A stretch of 7,574 bases of DNA from Candidatus Aminicenantota bacterium (GTDB taxonomy: Bacteria; Acidobacteriota; UBA4820; DSQY01): the NCBI GenBank assembly GCA_027365515.1, contig DAHXMK010000073.1, positions 1 to 7,574 of the forward strand, written 5' to 3'. Below, piece after piece: positions 1 through 5,953 of this stretch (position 1 is its first letter; every line of letters starts with the position of its first letter). A program made the position numbers and the translations under genes. Under the pieces are notes generated by a model that saw nothing but the letters and a program-made list of their open reading frames with translations, did not search any database and was not told where the DNA came from.

Positions 1-132
1 CTCGCCTGGGAGCAAACCTACAACACAATCCGTCCCCACCATTCCCTCAACAAACTCACCCCCTTCCAATTCCTCCTCAACCATGCCATCATCCCCTCTC
101 GCGCTTCCCCTTATTCGTCTCACATGTGTTGA
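1..132 (+). CDS. IS481/IS3-type transposase, C-terminal fragment (5' end outside window)
   Basis: Frame 1 is open from the window edge to the TGA at 130-132 and encodes 43 residues. They begin LAWEQTYNTIRPHHSLNKLT and continue PFQFLLNH. The pattern W-E-x-x-Y-N-x-x-R-P-H-x-(S/A)-L-x-x-L-T-P-x-x-F is the C-terminal end of the integrase-core (rve/DDE) domain in IS481- and IS3-family transposases, just after the catalytic Glu. The catalytic Asp and Glu residues lie upstream of the window, so it cannot be judged whether the element is intact. The normal C-terminal motif followed by a stop suggests that this end at least is not eroded. The closest family is IS481 rather than IS3, judged from the YNTxRPHxxL wording and the terminal sequence just downstream; this is a tentative call. 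Confidence 0.8.
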   Translation, partial: LAWEQTYNTIRPHHSLNKLTPFQFLLNHAIIPSRASPYSSHMC

Positions 133-141
133 ACCTATACA
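118..141. repeat. Putative right terminal inverted repeat of the IS element
   Basis: Read inward from position 141 on the minus strand, the sequence begins TGTATAGGTTCAACACATGT. This is the TGT...TTGAACA-like layout common at the ends of IS481-family elements, and it overlaps the transposase stop codon, as is usual at the right end of such compact elements. The partner left end lies outside the window, so the repeat cannot be confirmed. The boundary at 141 is inferred from the terminal ACA only. Confidence 0.35.
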
Positions 142-146
142 GGGCC

Positions 147-174
147 TTGACACGGAAGAAAAAAAACATATAAT
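147..174 (+). promoter_or_regulatory. Consensus sigma-70 promoter for the small-peptide genes
   Basis: A -35 box TTGACA (147-152) and a -10 box TATAAT (169-174) both match the consensus at 6 of 6 positions and are separated by 16 bp. The spacer contains an A-rich run. Transcription would start near 181 and leave a leader of about 35 nt before the first peptide start at 216. Such a match predicts strong, housekeeping-type expression. The -35 box begins 6 bp after the proposed IS terminus. Confidence 0.8.
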
Positions 175-215
175 CTTCGTAGTTGCCCTGGACGGGGCGC
201 TGCGGAGGAGGAACG

Positions 216-332
216 ATGCGGCGGACTTATGAGAAACCAGCGGTTGTTTACAAAGAAAAAATTGAAGCTCGCGCGGGAAGCTGTACAAAACAAAATCAAG
301 GGTGCGGTAGCAGTCCAGTAGTCGTCAGCTAA
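216..332 (+). CDS. Small cysteine-containing peptide A (38 aa), RiPP-precursor-like
   Basis: The peptide starts MRRTYEKPAVVYKEKIEARA, continues GSCTKQNQGCG and ends SSPVVVS. The ATG is preceded by GGAGGAGG (204-211), 4 nt upstream. It has two cysteines, Cys23 and Cys30, six residues apart, in a Gly/Ser/Gln-rich tail that follows a charged N-terminal block rich in Lys and Glu. There is no signal peptide or membrane segment. A paralogue follows 22 nt downstream, and of the first 31 residues 21 are identical between the two, which argues strongly that both are real genes. The layout (charged, conserved, leader-like N-terminus with a YxxP motif, then a short Cys-containing variable tail) is typical of precursors of ribosomally synthesised modified peptides. 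No modifying enzyme is present in the window, and I do not recognise a named family. A small metal- or redox-binding peptide is an alternative. Confidence 0.82.
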   Translation: MRRTYEKPAVVYKEKIEARAGSCTKQNQGCGSSPVVVS

Positions 333-354
333 GGCATCTGGTCGGGAGGTTTCA

Positions 355-462
355 ATGAAGAGAAGTTATGAAAAGCCGCAGGTCGTTTATCACGAGAAGA
401 TAGAAGCCCGTGCCGCCGCATGCAACAAAGCGGACGCTGGTTGCGGAACCGTGGTAAGCTGA
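355..462 (+). CDS. Small cysteine-containing peptide B (35 aa), tandem paralogue of peptide A
   Basis: The peptide starts MKRSYEKPQVVYHEKIEARA, continues AACNKADAGCG and ends TVVS. A GGGAGG ribosome binding site (344-349) lies 5 nt before the ATG. Like peptide A it carries Cys23 and Cys30, followed by Gly31, and ends in VVS. It is three residues shorter, and the difference falls between the CG and the terminal VVS. Of the 21 residues identical to peptide A in the first 31, 15 are written with different codons. The pair is therefore an old duplication held together by selection on the protein, not a recent copy. It is probably co-transcribed with peptide A, since 22 nt separate the genes and no terminator is visible. 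The molecular function is unknown; a modified-peptide precursor is the favoured guess. Nothing in it suggests a toxin, because there is no hydrophobic segment. Confidence 0.82.
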   Translation: MKRSYEKPQVVYHEKIEARAAACNKADAGCGTVVS

Positions 463-513
463 CCTAACGTTCCTTTGCTTCAAGGGTGAGCCCCAACCAT
501 TAGGGACTGTGGA

Positions 514-3500
514 TTGAAACGAACATCCTGGGGGGGCATATTTAGTTGGGCCATCCTCGGGTTGTTTTGCTCCGTTTCGGTTTGTGCAACAGAAGGCGCC
601 GTATCTAGTCCCGTTGCTGGAGGCGGCGCCCTTAGTATTTCAATTGAATTATCGCCAGCCCAAATAGATTCCCTGACATCCCCAATACCGGAAGGCCTCT
701 CTCCTTTCTCTCAGGAGATATCGCTGAAAGTGGCGCTCCCGGCTCCTGACGCTGAGTTGTCTATCGAAAATCTCTCCCCCGTTTCTGAAGAAAGGCCTTG
801 GCCTGCTTTCTGGCACAAGACTGGGGCGGGGGCGGCACGACCATCACCATGGACACGTTTGGGAGTACGCGGCCAGTGGCACGGCATTCCATACCAGGAG
901 ATTCTTGTCCGTCCCCTCGCCCCAGGCACCCGCCCCGAGACGTTCTCTTTGGCCGCTCGCGGAAGCCTTCTCGTACGGATCGTCGCCGGCCGGGGCCATT
1001 TCGCCAATTCCAACATCCCCGGCACCTTCAGCAAAGAGTCTCTTCTTTTCGTAAACCCGGCGGATGTACATTCGGTTCCGCTCGAACCTTCACCAGACAA
1101 CGAATCCAATACACCTAATCTGTCTCAAAGCGCCTTGACCCCCTCCTTGGCTTCATTCCCTCCGACCGGCTTGCTGACGCCGCTATTGAGGGTTTCCATA
1201 AACCAGGATGGCGTCTACCGCCTGGATTATGCAACGCTGACCGGATTAGGATTCAATCCATCCCTATTCGATCCCAGAAATCTCCACTTATTCAGCCGAG
1301 GAGTAGAATTGCCCATCCTGGTAGAGGGCCAATCAGATGGCCATTTCGACCCAGGTGACGACGTTATCTTTTACGGGCAGAAGCTTTCGATCAAGAATAG
1401 AAACGTATGGAATGGAGGCGACTTCACCGATACCAACATCTATTGGCTCTACGCCGATTCCAGCGCCGGACTGCGAATGGCGAGCGCCGCGGCCGCCCCT
1501 ATTGACGGGTATGCGGCGGTAACGAAGACCCCGACCATGGTCCATTTGGAGACCAATAGCAGGATAGACACGGTTGATCATCTTCGTCCCAACGGCGACG
1601 TCTGGTTCTGGGCACCATGGCTGGCCAATCCGCCCATCCCTCCCAATTTTCTATCTTCTGGAACGTACGGTGTCACGCTCTCCCACGCGGCGGGAGGAGA
1701 TCTCGCTGTTCGCGCGGTACTGGCGGCAACCACGACATTGACCCACAGCCTGGCGCTGCAGGCCAACAGCGCTTCGCCTTCTTCAGGAACAATGAACCCA
1801 TTTACATGGACAGGCGATTCACTATCCGACACGTCACGTGATTATGCCGCTCTAATTTCAACTTCAGCTTCACCCGGGGCTTCGGTCTCCATGTCACTTG
1901 CGTTGACACTGAACCAGCCTTCTTCGGGTCAAGATTGGGCTATTCCCGACTTTTTCGAGCTGACCTACAGCCGATATCTCGCCAGCGATTCGGGCGCCTT
2001 GGCTTTTTCGGACACCAACGCCAACGCCACCTACACGGCGACTGGCTTCGCCTCGTCCCCTTACGCTTTCGATCTTAGCGCGGTTGATGCCTCCACGGGC
2101 CTGGCAATGCCGGTCATGCTTGCCGGAGGCACGTTTTCAAGCGGAACATTTACCTTTGAAATGGCGCAAAACGCCTCCGTCACGTCGCGCAGCGTGGCGC
2201 TCTCGTGCTCCCCTCTGGTTCCGTTAGCCACCGCGGTGGCTACGCCATCCGCCCTCTCGGACCCGTCCAACGCCGCCGACCTGCTGATTCTGACGACGCC
2301 GGATTTCGAGTCGAGCGACCCTTCGAGCGCGTGGCAGCGCTACATCGCCAGGCGCTCGGCAACCATGCGCGTCAAGATCGTTGAAGCCCAGGACGTTTAC
2401 GACAACTTTTCGTACGGCATATTCGACCCGACGGCATTCAAGTCTTTCTTCAATGCCATCGGCTCATCCTGGCTTCAGGCAAGCCGTCCCAAGTACGTCT
2501 TGATATTCGGCGACGGGACTTACGACTACAAGAATTACCTGGGGACATCCGGCTTTCAGAACTTCGTTCCCACGATGATGTTCGAGGACACGGGAGACTC
2601 TCAGAGGCTCGGCAGATATGCCTCGGATTGCTGGTACGCCGATTGGAATGGCGACGGATACCCAGACGCGGCGGTCGGCCGTCTGCCCGTGACCAGCTTT
2701 TCCAGTTCAGAAGCCATTTTGAACAAGATTATGGGCTACGAGGATCAAGCGCTCTCTGGATCGTGGTTCAGCCAAGCGCTCTTGGTTTCCGACCAGACCG
2801 ATTCCGACGGACAGAACTTCGAAAACTTGAATAACTCGCTGGCCTCGACTTGGCTCGCCTCTCCTTGGACCAGCCAGAAAATATACTATGGCCAGCCCCC
2901 ATACAACGGAACCGACTCGACGACCTGCGCCAGCGACATTCGCAACGCGTTTCCCAACTGCGCTCTTACGAGCTACGTGGGCCATGGCCTCTTTTACTGG
3001 TGGGGTTATTATGGCGGCAGCGCGTCATTCTTTACGAGCCAGCAGGTCCGCAATGGCAACACCCAATCGGACATTGACCTTCTTAGTCCAACGACCCACC
3101 TGCCTTTCGTCATCATGGGCACCTGTTACGCTTCGGCGTTTGATGAGCCGAATTCTCCAGCGCCGGCCATTGCGAAGGACCTGATGGCGCGCCCCGACCG
3201 AGGCTCAATCGGCTCCTGCGGCAACACGACCATCGGATACCTCTCCGAAGACACGACTTTCAGCGGGACTTTCTTCCAGCAGGCTTTCGGGATTTACAAA
3301 GTGCGGGTTGACGGCGACCTCGTTGAAGCCGGAAGGTTTTCGCTCCCCTCCTCGGATACGAGGGGAATTTTCAACAACGTCACCATCGGCGACCCGTCGC
3401 TTGTTCTCAAGTTGCCGGCTCCGCCGCCGCCCGCTTCCCTCGCGGCTGTCTCGCAAAACGCCGCCGTTTCGCTCTCATGGACGGCGCCATCACCCGCCGC

Positions 3501-4638
3501 TTCTTACATCAGGCTTTACCGATCCTCAAACGGTGGGTCAAGCTGGACGCTGATAGCGCCGACGATTCCGGGGACGCAGACCTCATACACCGATAGCGGC
3601 CTTACGAACGCCACGACTTACTACTACTACTTGACATCGGTTGACTCGAATGGATTTGAAGGCCCTCCGTCCAACGTAGCTTCAGCGACGCCGACGAACC
3701 CCAACCCTCCGGCGGCGCCTACGGGATTGTCGGCCACCGACACGGGTAACGGCGATTCACTCAACATAAGCTGGAACGCCAACAGCGAAAGCGACCTGGA
3801 CCACTATACCTTATGGTGGGGGACGTCGAGCGGCAGCTACACCAATTCTCAGAGCTATCCGAAAACCGTTACCACGACACTGCTCACCGGCCTGACGACG
3901 AATGTGAAGTACTACTTCGTTCTCACGGCGACAAACAGTTCAAGCAAGACGAGCGCGCCAAGCGCGGAGGCCACTGGAATGCCCACCGGCTTGCGCCTTG
4001 CTATCAGGCCCCCGGCCATGATTACCGACTTGATGGTCACCCGCTCGGGCAACGACCTCGTATTGACTTGGTCCAAGCCGCTCGTTGACGTGGGCGGCCA
4101 AGCGTGCAGCGTCGCGAGCTTCCAGTTGTTCCGGGTCGTCAACTCCTACAATTGGAGCCTGGACACTGTCTCGACCAGCTCGCCCAACGCCAAGATCACC
4201 ATCTCAGCCACATCCGCCACCAGTTACACCTACACCGACACCGGCGCGGTCTCGCTCGCCGGGACGGTGACCTATCTCGTGGTCGCGCTGGACGCGAACG
4301 GCAACCGCTCCCCGGCGTCAAACCAGCCGCCGTCACCCATTCTTAGCCTGAAGGTCGCCAAGAACGCCTCATGCGGCGCCCAGACGCAGGTGAGCTTTAC
4401 GGCGGTGAGCACGTCAATCGGCGGCGGTGCTTCTCTCGTTGACCATTACGATATTTATGGCTTCTATCCGATGAGCCACTCCTCCGACCACGTTAAGCCC
4501 TCCTCTTACACATTCCTGGCAACGCTCCCGGTGGCGGCGCCTGGCGCGACCGTCACTTACTGCGACGGAGCCGGCGTCATTCCCCTCTTCTACACCGCCA
4601 TCGCCGTGGACAACCGCGGGAATACCAGTCTATACTGA
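514..4638 (+). CDS. Secreted C25 (gingipain-like) cysteine peptidase with fibronectin-III C-terminal domains
   Basis: This is a secreted endopeptidase of 1374 residues. The TTG start is set by an in-frame TGA at 487-489, by AGGGA at 502-506 seven nt upstream, and by a clear signal peptide (Lys-Arg, then a hydrophobic stretch ending VSVCA at about residue 25). Residues about 95-160 resemble the gingipain propeptide (RLGVRGQWHGIPYQEILV). Residues about 220-290 form the linker domain seen in such proteins (DGVYRLDYATL, FDPGDDVIFYG). The C25 catalytic domain spans about 588-968. It contains FGDGTYDY (665-672), a calcium-loop-like DWNGDGYPD (710-718) leading into AVGRLP, catalytic His824 in SYVGHG, catalytic Cys871 in MGTC, and GDPSL near the end (959-963). 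Three fibronectin-III-like domains follow (about 972-1060, 1066-1157, 1166-1285), then a fourth related unit to the C-terminus. No recognisable type IX sorting domain is seen. P1 specificity cannot be assigned with confidence. Confidence 0.92.
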   Translation: MKRTSWGGIFSWAILGLFCSVSVCATEGAVSSPVAGGGALSISIELSPAQIDSLTSPIPEGLSPFSQEISLKVALPAPDAELSIENLSPVSEERPWPAFWHKTGAGAARPSPWTRLGVRGQWHGIPYQEILVRPLAPGTRPETFSLAARGSLLVRIVAGRGHFANSNIPGTFSKESLLFVNPADVHSVPLEPSPDNESNTPNLSQSALTPSLASFPPTGLLTPLLRVSINQDGVYRLDYATLTGLGFNPSLFDPRNLHLFSRGVELPILVEGQSDGHFDPGDDVIFYGQKLSIKNRNVWNGGDFTDTNIYWLYADSSAGLRMASAAAAPIDGYAAVTKTPTMVHLETNSRIDTVDHLRPNGDVWFWAPWLANPPIPPNFLSSGTYGVTLSHAAGGDLAVRAVLAATTTLTHSLALQANSASPSSGTMNPFTWTGDSLSDTSRDYAALISTSASPGASVSMSLALTLNQPSSGQDWAIPDFFELTYSRYLASDSGALAFSDTNANATYTATGFASSPYAFDLSAVDASTGLAMPVMLAGGTFSSGTFTFEMAQNASVTSRSVALSCSPLVPLATAVATPSALSDPSNAADLLILTTPDFESSDPSSAWQRYIARRSATMRVKIVEAQDVYDNFSYGIFDPTAFKSFFNAIGSSWLQASRPKYVLIFGDGTYDYKNYLGTSGFQNFVPTMMFEDTGDSQRLGRYASDCWYADWNGDGYPDAAVGRLPVTSFSSSEAILNKIMGYEDQALSGSWFSQALLVSDQTDSDGQNFENLNNSLASTWLASPWTSQKIYYGQPPYNGTDSTTCASDIRNAFPNCALTSYVGHGLFYWWGYYGGSASFFTSQQVRNGNTQSDIDLLSPTTHLPFVIMGTCYASAFDEPNSPAPAIAKDLMARPDRGSIGSCGNTTIGYLSEDTTFSGTFFQQAFGIYKVRVDGDLVEAGRFSLPSSDTRGIFNNVTIGDPSLVLKLPAPPPPASLAAVSQNAAVSLSWTAPSPAASYIRLYRSSNGGSSWTLIAPTIPGTQTSYTDSGLTNATTYYYYLTSVDSNGFEGPPSNVASATPTNPNPPAAPTGLSATDTGNGDSLNISWNANSESDLDHYTLWWGTSSGSYTNSQSYPKTVTTTLLTGLTTNVKYYFVLTATNSSSKTSAPSAEATGMPTGLRLAIRPPAMITDLMVTRSGNDLVLTWSKPLVDVGGQACSVASFQLFRVVNSYNWSLDTVSTSSPNAKITISATSATSYTYTDTGAVSLAGTVTYLVVALDANGNRSPASNQPPSPILSLKVAKNASCGAQTQVSFTAVSTSIGGGASLVDHYDIYGFYPMSHSSDHVKPSSYTFLATLPVAAPGATVTYCDGAGVIPLFYTAIAVDNRGNTSLY

Positions 4639-4643
4639 TCTCC

Positions 4644-5174
4644 GTGCAGTACGGGGAAGAGGTCACAAGCTGGATTATCGCCGCCAAGGAGGGAGACGAG
4701 CACGCCTTCGCCCGCCTGGTGGGAAAGTATTCCCCAATCCTCTTCAGGCTGGTTTTTCAAATGGTCCCCTCCCGTGAAGATGCCGAGGACATTTTGCAGG
4801 AGACCTTTTACCGGTTTTTCAGGGCATTGCCCCGGCTGAGGAGCGGCGATGATCCGCTGCCGTTTCTCCGAACAATCGCGGTGAGGAGAACTTACTCCCA
4901 CCTCGCGGCCCACAAGCACAAGCATGACTCGCTGGACGACTTGCCCGAGAACCTTCCGGCGTTAGCCGTACAAGGAATGCAGGTTGAAATCCGGGACCTT
5001 TACCGGTGGGCGCAGAAGCTCCCGAGGGCAAGGAGGCTCGTTTTCATATTGAGGGAAGTGCTTGGCGTCGAGGACGCCGAGCTTGCCGCGCTGATGGGCA
5101 TCCGTGAGGTGACCGTCCGAAGGCACGCTCAAATGGCGCTTGAAGAACTGCGCCGCGCTTTTGGCGGCGGCTGA
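4644..5174 (+). CDS. ECF-type RNA polymerase sigma factor (sigma-70 family)
   Basis: The 176-residue protein has the two-domain layout of extracytoplasmic-function sigma factors and redirects RNA polymerase to specific promoters. Region 2 spans about residues 10-80, with GDEHAFARLVGKY (17-29) and the core-binding block REDAEDILQETFYRFFRAL (44-62). Region 4 spans about 117-172 and contains LPRARRLVFILRE and the helix-turn-helix ELAALMGIREVTVRRHAQMA. The GTG start at 4644 gives the usual length and N-terminus for the family. It has no Shine-Dalgarno sequence and lies 5 nt after the protease stop, so translation is probably coupled to the protease gene and the two are probably one operon. No anti-sigma factor or zinc-finger partner gene sits next to it, which is unusual. 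Which genes it controls is not visible, although the protease operon itself is a natural candidate. Confidence 0.9.
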   Translation: MQYGEEVTSWIIAAKEGDEHAFARLVGKYSPILFRLVFQMVPSREDAEDILQETFYRFFRALPRLRSGDDPLPFLRTIAVRRTYSHLAAHKHKHDSLDDLPENLPALAVQGMQVEIRDLYRWAQKLPRARRLVFILREVLGVEDAELAALMGIREVTVRRHAQMALEELRRAFGGG

Positions 5175-5187
5175 CCGCCATCGGCGT

Positions 5188-5216
5188 TTGCTTAGTAGCC
5201 TCGTGTTATCTATAAT
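5188..5216 (+). promoter_or_regulatory. Sigma-70-type promoter for the cheW operon
   Basis: The -35 box TTGCTT (5188-5193, 3 of 6 matches) and the perfect -10 box TATAAT (5211-5216) are 17 bp apart, in the 62-bp gap between the sigma factor stop and the cheW start. Transcription would begin near 5223, just ahead of the ribosome binding site, giving a leader of only about 14 nt. The unit below may therefore be expressed independently of the protease and sigma genes. Confidence 0.6.
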
Positions 5217-5226
5217 TATTATCTCC

Positions 5227-5234
5227 GGAGGTGA
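5227..5234 (+). promoter_or_regulatory. Strong Shine-Dalgarno sequence that sets the cheW start at 5237
   Basis: GGAGGTGA is a full complement of the 16S rRNA 3' end. Its GGAGG core ends 5 nt before the GTG at 5237. The other candidate GTG, at 5231, lies inside this sequence and so cannot be served by it. Confidence 0.75.
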
Positions 5235-5236
5235 GC

Positions 5237-5953
5237 GTGGACCTGGCCAAGATTCGGAAGAAGGCTAAAGCGGCAGCCGCTCCAGCTAAGCCCGGAACTC
5301 CTCGCGCCGAAGCGATGGCAGAGGCTCTTTCGGAGGGGCAGGCGGCCAAAGCCCCCCGGGCCGACGAACCGGCCACGAAACACGAGCCCGGCACTGCCCC
5401 TGAGGCTACGATTCAGGAGGCTGCCGCTCCTGAAAGCATTCCCCAGGTGCAACCGGTTCAGGCGCCCGCTTCGCAAAACCTTGGCGAACAGGCACCGGAG
5501 GCGGTCACTCGCCACGTGGAAAAGCTGCTCATCTTCAAGCTCTCAAAACGGAGATACGCCATACCGATTTCGGACGTCTCCCAAATCATCGAGGCAAGGC
5601 CGGCCACTCCAATCCCCCACTCTCCCGATTACGTCAAGGGCATCTTCTCCTTGAGAGGCAGGATAGTCTTGGTCCTGGACGGCGCGGCGCGCCTGGGGCT
5701 GGGGGAAGATGGCGCTGGTGAAGGGGCCAAGGTGGTGGTCCTGGACCTTGGCGAGGAGCTTTTCGGCCTTTATGCCCACGCGATCGAACAGGTGGTGGAG
5801 GTTGACCTGAGTTCTCTCGAACCGCCGCCTGAAAGCTTCCTGCCGATGGAGCAGGAATTCGTCGAGGGCGTCTTCCACCATCGTGACCGAAGTGTCGCCC
5901 TACTCAACCTACCGCTATTTCTGGACTTGGACTCGTCGCGGAGAACAACATGA
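5237..5953 (+). CDS. cheW: CheW-domain chemotaxis adaptor with Ala/Pro-rich N-terminal extension
   Basis: CheW proteins bridge chemoreceptors and the CheA histidine kinase at the inner membrane. From the GTG at 5237 this one has 238 residues. The frame is also open from a GTG at 5231, which would add two residues. Residues 1-12 are basic (MDLAKIRKKAKA), and residues 13 to about 90 are a low-complexity Ala/Pro/Glu/Gln tether. A single CheW domain fills about 95-230. It contains KLLIFKLSKRRYAIPISDVSQ, then PHSPDYVKGIFSLRGRIVLVLD and RLGL, then LFGLYAHAIEQVVEVDLSSLEPPPE, the usual order of strands and of the P-x-x-V-x-G-x-x-x-x-R-G signature. The rest ends EFVEGVFHHRDRSVALLNL. Canonical CheW is about 150-170 residues, so the tether is extra. 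No CheA, receptor, CheR or CheB is in the window. The gene opens an operon with the zinc-ribbon and HEAT genes. Confidence 0.88.
   Translation: MDLAKIRKKAKAAAAPAKPGTPRAEAMAEALSEGQAAKAPRADEPATKHEPGTAPEATIQEAAAPESIPQVQPVQAPASQNLGEQAPEAVTRHVEKLLIFKLSKRRYAIPISDVSQIIEARPATPIPHSPDYVKGIFSLRGRIVLVLDGAARLGLGEDGAGEGAKVVVLDLGEELFGLYAHAIEQVVEVDLSSLEPPPESFLPMEQEFVEGVFHHRDRSVALLNLPLFLDLDSSRRTT

Noticed and set aside
216..462. Lasso-peptide precursors
   Set aside because: The YxxP motif fits, but there is no Thr at the expected position before the core and no Asp or Glu at core position 7-9 in both peptides. No lasso B or C genes are in the window.
463..513. Terminator or independent sigma-70 promoter between peptide B and the protease
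   Set aside because: No stem with a T-run and no -10-like hexamer with a usable -35 is visible. Only the weak ECF-like motif reported separately was found.
711..1109. Minus-strand open frame of 132 codons within the protease gene
   Set aside because: It lies antisense to a well-supported coding region, has no recognisable motif, and its product is rich in Arg, Gly and Ser as expected from a GC-rich shadow frame.
3406..4638. DNA-level repeat array in the fibronectin-III region
   Set aside because: The domains are related only at the fold level. No direct nucleotide repeats of useful length were seen.
4590..4925. Minus-strand open frame of 111 codons across the protease-sigma junction
   Set aside because: It is antisense to the end of the protease and to sigma region 2, both clearly coding, and shows no family motif.
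5163..5179. Hairpin GGCGG / CCGCC at the sigma factor stop as a terminator
   Set aside because: The stem is only 5 bp and no T-run follows. It lies in GC-rich coding sequence where such pairs are expected by chance.
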